Below are positions 7,547-16,353 of a DNA stretch of 64,000 bases, in pieces. The stretch is from positions 49,674-113,673 of the forward strand of contig JASMKH010000004.1 in assembly GCA_030749435.1 (NCBI GenBank), written 5' to 3'. The position numbers and the translations under genes are program-made. The stretch is from Phycisphaerales bacterium (GTDB taxonomy: Bacteria; Planctomycetota; Phycisphaerae; Phycisphaerales; SM1A02). The notes beneath the pieces are model-generated. The model did no database searches. It saw only the letters and a list, made by a program, of their open reading frames with translations, and was not told where the DNA came from. Numbering within the stretch: position 1 is the stretch's first letter; each line of letters starts with the position of its first letter.

Positions 7547-9673
7547 TCAGCAGACCTGATTCCACCGCGCGATCACTGCCAGCAGATCATCCGCGCCAAC
7601 GCTCCCCGAGCCGTCGACATCGGCGGAGCAGTTGTCGCAGTCGCCCCATGAGTCGATGACCGCCAGAAGGTCGCCGACGTCGACGACTCCGTCACCGTTG
7701 ACATCCTCGGGGCAGGGTTCCGCAGCCTCGCCATGGAACCACACCCAACTGGGAATAGTCTGCCGCTGAATACCGGGGCCCTGGAATCGTGCGATCAGTC
7801 CGGCGTTTCCGCCATTCTCGAAGAAGTCGATTCTGATCTCGTGCATTCCTGCCATCAGCCCGATCGTCCCGAATCGCTCCACCATGCCGTGCAGTCCATC
7901 ATTGTCGATCACCAGCGAGCCGCCGATGGAGAGCCGGGATCCGTCATCGGACTCGATCGACAAGGTGTACAGGCCGGTCTCCGGGATTGAAAGGTAGCCC
8001 GTGACCACGGCGCCCACCTCATCGAAGCGGCCGCTGGTCGCGAACGGACCGTCGGTGCTCACAATGCCGATCTGTGGCAGCACGTCGTCGTAGTACGGTG
8101 ACAGCGCATCGAAATCCGGAAGTACCTGGGGCGACTCCAGCGCGAAGTACTCGATCGCCGCGCCGGGACTCAAACCGTCGACATCGTCAGGGGGACGAAG
8201 CCAGTCCACACTCACGATGACCTCGGCCGTTCCGCCTTCCACAAGCGTATAGGTGAAACTGTCCTGCCCACTGAACCCCGCAGCAGGTGTGTATGCCAAC
8301 TCGGTCCAGAATCCAACGCCCCCCACGAGCTTCACAACACCACCTTCGGCCGAAACCTCGTCAAACGACTCGATCACTGGTTCGAAGTTGCCATCGCAAT
8401 CCGAGGCCGCGTCATTGAGCAGGACGTCGATGACCACCCGTTGATCCGCAAGCGTATGGGCCCAGTCGTCAATTGCGCCACCACCCACGGCGATGAGGTC
8501 ACACCCAGGCTCAATCGAGTCCAGGTAGCCGAGGATGACCCCCTGCACACGGTCGTGGAACCCCAGGCGGATGTTCGCAATTCCACCGTCACAGATGTGG
8601 CAGTACGACATGATTGTCCCGTCGGCTGCGCCGGAGCAGTCACCGTTGCCGCAATTGTCGATCGGTGGCGAGTATCCGTCGTGTGTATGCATCGTCCCGA
8701 AGTTGTGACCGAGTTCGTGAGCCATCACGACCAGATCCCAGTTGTCTGAATGATTGTCCTGAAGCGGGTGCGGGAAGAACCCGTTGAGATACCCGGACAC
8801 TCCGTAGCCGTAACTGGAATTGCACAGCACACTCAACCATGCAACGCCGCCGTAGGGGAGGTCCGTGCGGCCGGAGAGGATGTGCGCCACGGTCCGATTG
8901 ACCGAGCCCATATTGGCTGTCCACTCGTTTCGAAACTGATCGAGCATGTCGATTCCACTCGAAGGGTCATACGGATCATCGTCCTCGGACCACACGCGAA
9001 CGAATGGCACCTCCAGCCGGACGTTGACGTTCTCCTCGAAGATTTCGCTCACCCCTGCCGCGAGGGTCAGGGCGTAGGCTGCCGCCGCACCAGCGTCGCC
9101 ATCGAAGAGCCGGTCGGTGAACTCCCAATCGGAGTCGATCGCAAGGGTGGCGACTCTGCACGGCGCATCGCCCCGGTCGGCGACTGCAGATTCAACGTAG
9201 GGATCGGCACCTTCCACACGCCTCACTTCACATGAAGGTGTGGTGCGGGTACCGGACACCAACGCGGCGCCCCACATCGGGGGCAGGCCGGGGCGTCCCG
9301 AAATCACGCTCACATCAGAACCCACGCGCACGAACCCGTCGATGCCATATCTCGACACACCAACGAACACGCTGCTCGCATCCTCCCCAGCGACATGGCC
9401 CCGCCACAAACGGAGGTCGCCGAGGTCAACTGCCTCACCGGGCCGGCGTCCGTCCACAATGTCGGCCGCCGCGGTCAGCACCTCGAATCGTTCCAAATCG
9501 AGTATCTGGCCCGAGTCCAGGGCGCAGCGGAGCGTTTGATCATCGGACTCCATCAGCGCATGGCGAAGCAACTCCGCGGTCAGTCCGGGTTGCGCTCCGA
9601 GGGTCCGGGGTGTGTCACCGGTTGAGCTGGCGCCACACAGGGATGCCACCACCAGTACTGTCAAACGCGTCAT
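7547..9673 (-). CDS. Secreted reprolysin-like zinc metalloprotease with PA14 and dockerin-like tail
   Basis: A 708-residue secreted protease. It has a signal peptide (MTRLTVLVVASLCGAS), a long pro-region, and an M12-type zinc-binding site HELGHNFGTMHTHD at about residues 319-332. After the peptidase there is a cadherin-like/tandem-95 type segment (DVLLNDAASD...GFSGQDSFTYTL). A PA14-like domain follows (TSGRFDEVGAVVTGYLSIPETG, SDDGSRLSIGGSLVIDNDG). The tail is a paired dockerin-like repeat (VNGDGVVDVGDLLAVIDSWG ... VDGSGSVGADDLLAVIARW). The ATG at 9673 follows GAGGGAG; an upstream in-frame start at 9718 is less likely. It is paralogous to the next gene. Confidence 0.88.
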   Translation of the reverse strand: MTRLTVLVVASLCGASSTGDTPRTLGAQPGLTAELLRHALMESDDQTLRCALDSGQILDLERFEVLTAAADIVDGRRPGEAVDLGDLRLWRGHVAGEDASSVFVGVSRYGIDGFVRVGSDVSVISGRPGLPPMWGAALVSGTRTTPSCEVRRVEGADPYVESAVADRGDAPCRVATLAIDSDWEFTDRLFDGDAGAAAAYALTLAAGVSEIFEENVNVRLEVPFVRVWSEDDDPYDPSSGIDMLDQFRNEWTANMGSVNRTVAHILSGRTDLPYGGVAWLSVLCNSSYGYGVSGYLNGFFPHPLQDNHSDNWDLVVMAHELGHNFGTMHTHDGYSPPIDNCGNGDCSGAADGTIMSYCHICDGGIANIRLGFHDRVQGVILGYLDSIEPGCDLIAVGGGAIDDWAHTLADQRVVIDVLLNDAASDCDGNFEPVIESFDEVSAEGGVVKLVGGVGFWTELAYTPAAGFSGQDSFTYTLVEGGTAEVIVSVDWLRPPDDVDGLSPGAAIEYFALESPQVLPDFDALSPYYDDVLPQIGIVSTDGPFATSGRFDEVGAVVTGYLSIPETGLYTLSIESDDGSRLSIGGSLVIDNDGLHGMVERFGTIGLMAGMHEIRIDFFENGGNAGLIARFQGPGIQRQTIPSWVWFHGEAAEPCPEDVNGDGVVDVGDLLAVIDSWGDCDNCSADVDGSGSVGADDLLAVIARWNQVC

Positions 9674-9810
9674 TTGGCACTCCCTCGATTCCACCCCACA
9701 CAGACTCCCGCTCCGCATTGGAGCACAATCCTGACCGATTGCAAGACGGATGGAGTCAAGGAAGGCTCACAAGGGGCTCGAAGTGCCCTGCGCGGGTCCG
9801 GATCGACCCC

Positions 9811-11130
9811 CTATCCCCACTCGTTGAGCAGTTGCAGCAGGTCCCACACATCCACCTCGCCCGATCCGTCCGCATCTGCGGTGCAATCGCAGGCGAGGCA
9901 GGTGCCAAACTGACCGATGAGCAGCATCAGGTCGGTGAGGTCCACGGTGCCGCTCCCGTCGACATCCGTCGAGATGGTCACCGTGAAGTCGCAACTCACA
10001 CCCTCGACGGCGCTCAGGTGCGTGAGGATGTCCGATCGAACCCGGGGGTGAAACTCCATGGAGATGTTGCTGTAGTAGTTGGGGGCACACGTGTGGCAGT
10101 AGGACATGATGGATCCGCCCCAGGCATTAGCACAGTTGCCCAGTCCACATCCGTCAATGGGCGGGTTCATCTCATGCGTATGCATTGCCCCCAGGTTGTG
10201 CCCCACTTCATGAGAGACGACAAGAAGGTCCCAGATGTTCCAGGAATGTGCTGGTGGCGGGTTGGCGAAGCTTCCATCGATTCCGGATGAGTAGGAATAG
10301 CCATGCGACTGGCATGTGGAACTCCGCCACGCCAGGCCCGAACTGGCGGGCGCGTGGGACCCCGACATCAGGTGCGCCACATGCCGGTCCGATTCCGGCG
10401 CGTTCGCTATCCACTCGGCCCTGAACTGATCGAGCAGGTCGTCGTCGACCTCGGTCGGATCGTACGGATCAGACGGGTCCGACCACGTTCGAATGTAGGA
10501 GATCTGGAGCGTGACGTCGAGATCCGCTGCGTAGATCACGGACACTGCAGCCGCCAATTCAAGCACGTAGGCTGCAGCGGCATCGGGATCGCCTCCGAAC
10601 ACGTCGTTGGTGAACTCCCAGTCCGTATCGAAAGCGATTCGGATCTGTCGGCATGCGCGTTGCGGCTGGCCCCGCTCCGTTCGACGCTCCGTAGCCGTGC
10701 GTGGTGCGGGCACTTCACGTGGTGGTCGCCCTCCGCACGGCCTGCGGTCCTCCACGGCCGTCGCCTGGGCGCCCTGCAGCAACCGATCCCCGCCGGCGAC
10801 AACGCTGTGGAAGCGGCCCTGCCGTCGCACCCATCCACGCACGCCCTCGGGCGAACTCACGAGAAAGAGCAGTCCATCGTTGACATCACCCCGCCAGAAT
10901 CGGCGTGGGGAGAATTGAGCAGGCCGCGGGGGGCCTTCACCGGCCACCTCGATCGTCAACCCATCCTGGATGGACGAGATCTGATCAAGGGTGACTTCCT
11001 GCTCGAGGTCCCCCTCGCGAAAAACCACGGTCACCGGCGTCACCGCTTGCTGGAGCGATGCCGAGAGCGTCGGCGCCCCGTGGAGAGACGTCGTCAGCGC
11101 AACTGCGAGTGACCACATTGCTTCAACCAT
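9811..11130 (-). CDS. Secreted reprolysin-like zinc metalloprotease with dockerin-like tail
   Basis: A 439-residue paralogue of the neighbouring protease. It carries a signal peptide (MVEAMWSLAVALTTSLHG), an FDTDWEFTNDVFGGDPDAAAAY block matching IDSDWEFTDRLFDGDAGAAAAY in the neighbour, and HEVGHNLGAMHTHE at about residues 307-320 with the three His zinc ligands. SIMSYCHTC follows as the Met-turn region. The C-terminus is a dockerin-like pair separated by a CxxC-containing linker (VDGSGTVDLTDLMLLIGQFG ... ADGSGEVDVWDLLQLLNEWG). It lacks the PA14 part. Same orientation, 137 bp upstream of its paralogue; probably a local duplication. Confidence 0.88.
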   Translation of the reverse strand: MVEAMWSLAVALTTSLHGAPTLSASLQQAVTPVTVVFREGDLEQEVTLDQISSIQDGLTIEVAGEGPPRPAQFSPRRFWRGDVNDGLLFLVSSPEGVRGWVRRQGRFHSVVAGGDRLLQGAQATAVEDRRPCGGRPPREVPAPRTATERRTERGQPQRACRQIRIAFDTDWEFTNDVFGGDPDAAAAYVLELAAAVSVIYAADLDVTLQISYIRTWSDPSDPYDPTEVDDDLLDQFRAEWIANAPESDRHVAHLMSGSHAPASSGLAWRSSTCQSHGYSYSSGIDGSFANPPPAHSWNIWDLLVVSHEVGHNLGAMHTHEMNPPIDGCGLGNCANAWGGSIMSYCHTCAPNYYSNISMEFHPRVRSDILTHLSAVEGVSCDFTVTISTDVDGSGTVDLTDLMLLIGQFGTCLACDCTADADGSGEVDVWDLLQLLNEWG

Positions 11131-11196
11131 ACGGTTGATTCCATGGGGCGCCAAACAGCGGTGGCATGACAGGAGGTCCCCGCCTGAGCGAGCGTG

Positions 11197-12999
11197 CTAC
11201 CCGTTCGGACCCGGCCTGTCACCGCCTCCACGGGGCGGACCGCCCCCATGAGCGCCGAAGCCGCCTTCGTACCGCATCTCACGGAAGAAGTTCCGGATCT
11301 TGTCTCGCTCCGCTTCGTCAATCTCACCGTCACCGTTTTCATCAAATCGCTGCATGAACTCGGCTCGGCGGGCCTCGCGATCTTCGCCACCCGGGCCACC
11401 TCGGCCCCAGCCCCCGCGGTCACCTCTGCGGTCGCGCCGCACAGCCCCCGGCAACGCGTTGAACTGCGTTTCGCCGAGGAGTTCCTTGAGTCGATCGAGG
11501 TACTCCTGCTCAAGCGCACCACGCTTCTCGAACGCGGCGCCGATGGGGTCCTGATCCTCCCGACTCGTCTCCACGCCGGTTTCTCGTTCGAGCATTCTTC
11601 GAACGAATCGCATCTCCCGAGGCTCCTCGTGGGTCCTGACGATGTTCAGAATCTCTTCATTCAACTCGCCACATGCAACTGTGCAATCTTCGAGCAGAAC
11701 AGCGATGGCTGTCAGCGTTTCTTCGTCGAGGCCCTCCAGTTCAAGGGCCGCCTTGATCACACGCACAGCCCGATTGGATCGGTAGATCCGGTCGTATCCG
11801 GCAGCCAGCGCCCGCTTCCGGAAGTCCGCCCCAAGTTCACCCTCCAACTGCAGGGTGATCGAGTCGATCGCCAGGTCCGTCACATCGCGAGCGGTCTCGT
11901 TCCGGACCTTGCGTTGCTCGGCGATCTTGAGCAGGGCCTCAAAGTCCGACGTCTGCATCGCTTCGATGGAGGCAATCATTGCGGTCTGGTCGAAGTCCAC
12001 ACGTCGCCGAAGGGCATCATCCAGATCGAGTTCCCACGAACTCATCACGTCGAGCACGGCTTGATGATGCGTCTCGTCGACGGCTGGCAACGTCGCCTCG
12101 ACGATGGGCCACAGGTCGGTTCGCTCCCCCTGAAGACTTCCACGCGGCAGCTCTCTGAGTCTGCGAAGGCGTCGCTCGAGCGTCGGCCAATGAACCAACT
12201 GTGCTTCGGTCAGCACACTCTGCGCCGCATCAACGACCTCGCTGGACATGCTGGATCGGGCCCGAGCAAACCGTTTGAGCAGTTCAAGTTGAGCATCCAG
12301 GAGGTCCTGCATTGCAGGCGACTGCAGTTGGGCGCGGCGGATCTCACGGAACGCGTTGCGGATTTCGCTCATCCGCTCGCCGAACTCGCTGCGAATCGCC
12401 TCCCGGCGAGCAGCTCGCGCTTCCTCGCGGACGCGACGTTCATCCTCGTTGGCGGCTTCTGATTCATCCTCACTGGCCTCTGATCGAGCGGCCTCTCGCG
12501 CAGCTCGCATCTCTGATCGCATCTCGTCCATACGCGATCGCAGGTCGTCGACGCGTTCGGCCTCAAGGTCTGCGACACCCGAGGAATCGCCCAGATCCGC
12601 CATTACCGCTCGCGTTTCCTCGACCGCCATCCTGAAGGTCTCGTCGTAGTCCTCAAGCAGCATTTCGATGATGTCGTACTGCTCGCCATCGAGCTCGAGG
12701 ATCTCGTTCACAACGAGCACATCTCTCGTGAGGAAGTCCGGCCGGAAGATCAAATCCGAAACCCGCCCCATCGGACCACCAAGCAGGCCCTGCTCCGGGG
12801 CGCCCCAGCGGCCTCCAGGGCCTCGTCGGCCTCGGCCCTCACGGCCGTCTCGGTGCCCGCGACCTCCTCGATCTTTTTCACCCTGCGCCGAGTCGCCACC
12901 ATCCGGGCGAGGCTGCGGGCCCGGCTGTGCCAGCACGCCACCGTCGATCATCAGCATTGCGGCCAGGGCCGCACCAAAGACTGATCCTGCTCGCCACAT
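11197..12999 (-). CDS. Secreted coiled-coil protein with C-terminal EF-hand
   Basis: A 600-residue exported protein with signal peptide MWRAGSVFGAALAAMLMI, a Gly/Arg/Pro-rich N-terminal stretch, and a long charged helical/coiled-coil body. One EF-hand loop, DENGDGEIDEAE, lies at about residues 553-564, followed by a Gly-Pro-rich tail. The ATG follows a strong GGAGGAG Shine-Dalgarno. It is divergent from the ECF sigma operon across a 166-bp region and shares EF-hands and Gly/Pro tails with the third gene of that operon, so it is a good candidate target of that sigma factor. Biochemical function unknown. Confidence 0.75.
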   Translation of the reverse strand: MWRAGSVFGAALAAMLMIDGGVLAQPGPQPRPDGGDSAQGEKDRGGRGHRDGREGRGRRGPGGRWGAPEQGLLGGPMGRVSDLIFRPDFLTRDVLVVNEILELDGEQYDIIEMLLEDYDETFRMAVEETRAVMADLGDSSGVADLEAERVDDLRSRMDEMRSEMRAAREAARSEASEDESEAANEDERRVREEARAARREAIRSEFGERMSEIRNAFREIRRAQLQSPAMQDLLDAQLELLKRFARARSSMSSEVVDAAQSVLTEAQLVHWPTLERRLRRLRELPRGSLQGERTDLWPIVEATLPAVDETHHQAVLDVMSSWELDLDDALRRRVDFDQTAMIASIEAMQTSDFEALLKIAEQRKVRNETARDVTDLAIDSITLQLEGELGADFRKRALAAGYDRIYRSNRAVRVIKAALELEGLDEETLTAIAVLLEDCTVACGELNEEILNIVRTHEEPREMRFVRRMLERETGVETSREDQDPIGAAFEKRGALEQEYLDRLKELLGETQFNALPGAVRRDRRGDRGGWGRGGPGGEDREARRAEFMQRFDENGDGEIDEAERDKIRNFFREMRYEGGFGAHGGGPPRGGGDRPGPNG

Positions 13000-13165
13000 G
13001 TCCGATACTCCTCCGCTGGGGACTGGGGCGGCTCGATTCCGCCCGCCATCCGATACGAAACGGTTGATTGCAACATCCCCGAATCCGTGAAGGATATGGT
13101 GCCTCCGGGCAACGTAGGGCCTGGTAGCCGATCCCGCCTGCAACGCCTCAGATAAGGACCCCCGC

Positions 13166-13747
13166 GTGGATCTCGACTTCGACGCCTGTGTCCGGGGGGA
13201 CGCCGACGCCTGGCGGGCCTTCTGTGATCAGACGGTACGGCTGGTGGTCGCGTCGATCCGCAGGGTGTGCCCCTCCGGCCGAACGCCGGCGGGCGAAGAG
13301 GTGGATGATCTCGTTCAGGCCGTCTACATCAAGATCCTCCGCAACGACCGGCGGCTGCTGCGGCGATACGACCCGAGTCGATCGAGCGTTTCGACCTGGA
13401 TCACGCTCATTGCACGCAGCGTGGCCATCGACGCCCTGCGGCGGAAAGGCCACGATCTGAGGCCTCTTGACGAGGCGCATGGGGCGGTTCAGGACACGGA
13501 TCGGGCCGCCCCGACCGGGCCGGTCATCCCCACCCATCTCCTCACCGCCCGCCAGCGGCTCATCCTGACCATGCTCTTTGAGGATGGAATGGAGGTATCC
13601 GAAGTGGCTGCCGCCCTGGGCGTCAAGGCGCAGACCATTCGGAGCAGCAAACACAAGGCAATGGAACGGCTGAGACGCCACTTCAGCGAGCACGGGGTGG
13701 GGGATGGCTCCCCCAGAGACAACGTAGAACTGGACGACCGCCCATGA
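13166..13747 (+). CDS. ECF-family RNA polymerase sigma factor
   Basis: A 193-residue sigma-70 family protein. Region 2 is about residues 10-90 (GEEVDDLVQAVYIKILRN, RSSVSTWITLIARSVAIDALRR). Region 4 is near the C-terminus (LTARQRLILTMLFEDGMEVSEVAAALG, QTIRSSKHKAMERLRRH). It starts with GTG after ATAAGGA. The stop overlaps the following ATG (ATGA), coupling it to the membrane protein gene. ECF factors normally act with a co-encoded anti-sigma that holds them at the membrane; the layout here matches that. Confidence 0.9.
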   Translation: MDLDFDACVRGDADAWRAFCDQTVRLVVASIRRVCPSGRTPAGEEVDDLVQAVYIKILRNDRRLLRRYDPSRSSVSTWITLIARSVAIDALRRKGHDLRPLDEAHGAVQDTDRAAPTGPVIPTHLLTARQRLILTMLFEDGMEVSEVAAALGVKAQTIRSSKHKAMERLRRHFSEHGVGDGSPRDNVELDDRP

Positions 13748-14226
13748 ACGAGCAGGACCCCAATCTGACCGATCTGGAACAGACCCTCCGCAGCGGGGGC
13801 TGGCAATGGTCTGACCCGCCTGAGACCCCCTCGAGGGCAGATCTTGCGGCGTGGGTCGAGTCGCCTACCGAGCACGAGGAGGTTGAGTCGCTGCTGGCGG
13901 CTGACCCGGCATGGCGACACGCAGTGGTCGACATGCGGGTCGGCGGGCTGGAACTGGACGCAGACCTGGACCCCGACCTGATGGTCCGCCTCACCGGCCT
14001 GATGCCCGATCCACCGACCGTACTGGCCAGGATCGGTGGTTGGGCGCTGGCCGCAGCGGCCTGCATCCTGCTGGCCATCGCCGGATGGCAACTCGGCAGC
14101 GAGACCGCATCCGAGCGATCGATGGAGCAAGCCCTCGCGATCGCCACGTTTGGACTCAGCGAGGATGAGAGTGGTGACGGCTCGTTTCTGGCCGTCACCT
14201 TTGGCGAGGGGGAGGACGATCGATGA
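13744..14226 (+). CDS. Single-pass membrane protein, putative anti-sigma factor
   Basis: A 160-residue protein. A soluble N-terminal part of about 95 residues is followed by one transmembrane helix (WALAAAACILLAIAGWQLG, about residues 98-116) and a short acidic outside tail. No recognisable zinc-binding HxxxCxxC motif is present. The call rests on position: it overlaps the ECF sigma gene by ATGA and is itself overlapped by the sensor-like gene. The topology (cytoplasmic N-terminus, extracytoplasmic tail) is that of single-pass anti-sigma factors. Family membership is inference. Confidence 0.6.
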   Translation: MNEQDPNLTDLEQTLRSGGWQWSDPPETPSRADLAAWVESPTEHEEVESLLAADPAWRHAVVDMRVGGLELDADLDPDLMVRLTGLMPDPPTVLARIGGWALAAAACILLAIAGWQLGSETASERSMEQALAIATFGLSEDESGDGSFLAVTFGEGEDDR

Positions 14227-15002
14227 AGTCCCGCCTGTTGCTCGTCCTGCTCATTCTGTCACTCATATTCAACGTGTTCTTTCTGATCGGTGCGCTCCGG
14301 CAACCGGCCAAGCGAAACGCCATGGCGGAACTTGCTCGGGTCGCGCATGAACTGCGTCTTGACGATCGGCAGGCGGAGCGATTTGGAGAACTCAGAGACA
14401 GTTTCCGTGGCGAGGCTGGCGTGGTGGGTGAGGAACTGCGGGAGGTCCGGCAGGCCATCCGCGATGCGCTCGCCTCCGAATCCGTTGATACCGCCGCCCT
14501 TGAGCAACTCATGGCCAGGGAGTCGGAACTGATCGCGAGTCGCCGCGAGCTGGCGGCCGGACACTTCGGCCGGTTTGTTGATTTGCTGACGCCGCAACAA
14601 CGGCACGATCTCGGACGGCGACTCCACGGTGGCAGGGGCGAACGCCCCGGCGATCCGCACCTCCTGGTTCAGAAGTTCGACGCTGACGGCGACGGAGCGC
14701 TGGACGACGTGGAGTGGCGCGAGGCCCATCGACTTATGGAGCAGCGCCGTGACAAGCGGGCGGTGCGTCGTGAAGAGTTGCGCCGCCAATTCGACCTCGA
14801 CGCGAACGGTGAACTGGAACCAGAGGAACGCGAAGCAATGCGAGCATGGCTGCTCGAGCAGGGATTCTCGCCTCCTCAGGATGGCCCGCGGCGACACCCT
14901 CCGCGCGGCGATGGACCTCGCGGCGGCCCTCCGCCTGGCGGCGGACATGGACCTCGCGGCGGCCCTCCGCCTGGAGGCGGCCCAGGACCCCCACCGCTCT
15001 GA
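14223..15002 (+). CDS. CpxP/ZraP-like exported protein with two EF-hands
   Basis: A 259-residue protein with an N-terminal membrane anchor or signal (LLLVLLILSLIFNVFFLIGA). A helical region of about residues 35-130 contains RLDDRQAERFGELRDSFR and LTPQQRHDLGRRL, the LTxxQ style of periplasmic CpxP/ZraP sensors. EF-hand loops follow at about 153-164 (DADGDGALDDVE) and 191-202 (DLDANGELEPEE). The tail is Gly/Pro-rich with repeated GPRGGPPPGG. It starts at an ATG overlapping the putative anti-sigma stop. Likely an extracytoplasmic sensor or chaperone component of the sigma system; calcium binding is predicted from the loops only. Confidence 0.7.
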   Translation: MKSRLLLVLLILSLIFNVFFLIGALRQPAKRNAMAELARVAHELRLDDRQAERFGELRDSFRGEAGVVGEELREVRQAIRDALASESVDTAALEQLMARESELIASRRELAAGHFGRFVDLLTPQQRHDLGRRLHGGRGERPGDPHLLVQKFDADGDGALDDVEWREAHRLMEQRRDKRAVRREELRRQFDLDANGELEPEEREAMRAWLLEQGFSPPQDGPRRHPPRGDGPRGGPPPGGGHGPRGGPPPGGGPGPPPL

Positions 15003-15056
15003 TTCAACGCGATCCCGACTACCATCGGCGCATTCACCGGCAGACGAGGATGCGAC

Positions 15057-15443
15057 ATGATGGGATGGGTCTTTCTGGCGTTGGCAATCGGGTTTGAAGT
15101 CGCTGCAGCAACCTGCATGAAACTGTCCGATGGCCTGTCCCGGCTGTGGCCGTCGGTTCTGATGGCCGTGTTCTACATCCTGTGCTTTCTGGCGATGATC
15201 AAGTCGCTGGAGTTTCTCCAGATCGGTGTTGTCTACGCCATCTGGGCAGGGGTCGGAACGGCGGCCGTAGCCGTCATCGGTGTGATGATGTTCGGAGACA
15301 CCATGCCCTGGGTGAAGATCCTTGGAATTGCGATGATCGTGGGCGGTGTCGCGTTGGTCAATCTCGGCGGCACCCATACGCCCGAGGACCTTGCCCGCAT
15401 GAAGTTGACCGGCGAGGGGGGCGAGGCGAAGGCGCCTACCTGA
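15057..15443 (+). CDS. Small multidrug resistance (SMR/EmrE-SugE) family transporter
   Basis: A 128-residue protein with four transmembrane helices. The conserved membrane Glu is in AIGFEVAAATCMKLSDG at about residue 14. SLEFLQIGVVYAIWAGVGT and the terminal IVGGVALVNL are SMR signatures. SMR proteins are proton-coupled drug, guanidinium or polyamine exporters working as dimers; only one copy is here. The C-terminal 20 residues (HTPEDLARMKLTGEGGEAKA) extend beyond the usual 105-110 residue length. It follows the sigma operon by 54 bp in the same direction and could be co-transcribed. Confidence 0.9.
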   Translation: MMGWVFLALAIGFEVAAATCMKLSDGLSRLWPSVLMAVFYILCFLAMIKSLEFLQIGVVYAIWAGVGTAAVAVIGVMMFGDTMPWVKILGIAMIVGGVALVNLGGTHTPEDLARMKLTGEGGEAKAPT

Positions 15444-15468
15444 TCCCGCTCACGACCCCGGGATGCGA

Positions 15469-16287
15469 TCAGCGAGTTCTGGACTGCTCGTAGAGCGCGA
15501 TGGCCTTGGGCATGAGACGCTTGAACTCCTCGATTCTGGTTTGCGGTACGGGGTGTGTCGAGAGAAACTCCATTCGCTGACCACCCTGCCGGGCCATCCG
15601 CTGCCACAAGGGAATCGCCTGCCGCGGATCGAATCCCGCATTCGCCGCAATCATCAGGCCCAGCTCATCGGCCTCCGTTTCGTGCAGCCTGCTGTAGGGC
15701 AGTGTGATCCCGATCGTGGCGCCAGCCCCGAGTGCCCCGATGATCCTCGCCCGAGTCGCTTCATCCTCGTCCTCAAGCGCTGTGGAGCCAATGGCCAGAC
15801 CGCCAACGATGAGAAGACCGTGGCTCATCCGCTCCGCGGAGTGGGCCGCAAGTACATGGCCGACCTCGTGACCCAGGACGATCCCGAGCCCGTCTTCGCC
15901 GCCAGCAAGATCGACCATCCCGGTGTGAACACCGATTCGTCCGCCGGGAAGCGCGAAGGCGTTCGGCGTCTCATCATCGATGAGCACAATCTCCCAATGC
16001 GACGGAAGGTCGCCGTCGGGATACAGCGTGCGAGCCGACTCAACGACGCGGCTGCCGACTCGCCTGACCATCGCTGCCGCCGGGCCCGTATCGAGGGTTG
16101 TCTTCGAAGCCAACAGCGTGTCAAAGGTCTCTTCCCCCAGTCGATTCATCTGCCCGCTGGGCATGAAGTTCACGCGTTGGCGACCGGTCCCCGGGACCGA
16201 CGAGCACCCGGCAGCGAGGCCGAGTACCACCACGCACCACCCCAGCAAGCGCCCGGGGCCCCGCATCGGAAGTGGTCTGGAGGACAT
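15469..16287 (-). CDS. M48-family metalloprotease, predicted lipoprotein
   Basis: A 272-residue protein resembling the periplasmic peptidases LoiP/YcaL. The lipobox VVLGLAAGC near the N-terminus marks it as a lipoprotein. The HExxH zinc motif is GHEVGHVLAAHSAERMS, the third ligand is in HETEADELGL, and the downstream STHPVPQTRIEEFKRL block is typical of M48C. It should degrade misfolded envelope proteins. The ATG at 16287 was chosen; an internal ATG at 16266 would still give a lipoprotein signal. No clear Shine-Dalgarno at either. Confidence 0.88.
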   Translation of the reverse strand: MSSRPLPMRGPGRLLGWCVVVLGLAAGCSSVPGTGRQRVNFMPSGQMNRLGEETFDTLLASKTTLDTGPAAAMVRRVGSRVVESARTLYPDGDLPSHWEIVLIDDETPNAFALPGGRIGVHTGMVDLAGGEDGLGIVLGHEVGHVLAAHSAERMSHGLLIVGGLAIGSTALEDEDEATRARIIGALGAGATIGITLPYSRLHETEADELGLMIAANAGFDPRQAIPLWQRMARQGGQRMEFLSTHPVPQTRIEEFKRLMPKAIALYEQSRTR

Positions 16288-16353
16288 GGGCAGAGCATAG
16301 CCGCTCCACCTCAACAGGCCGAACTCCAAGGAACACCGATTCTCGGGGTCCGC

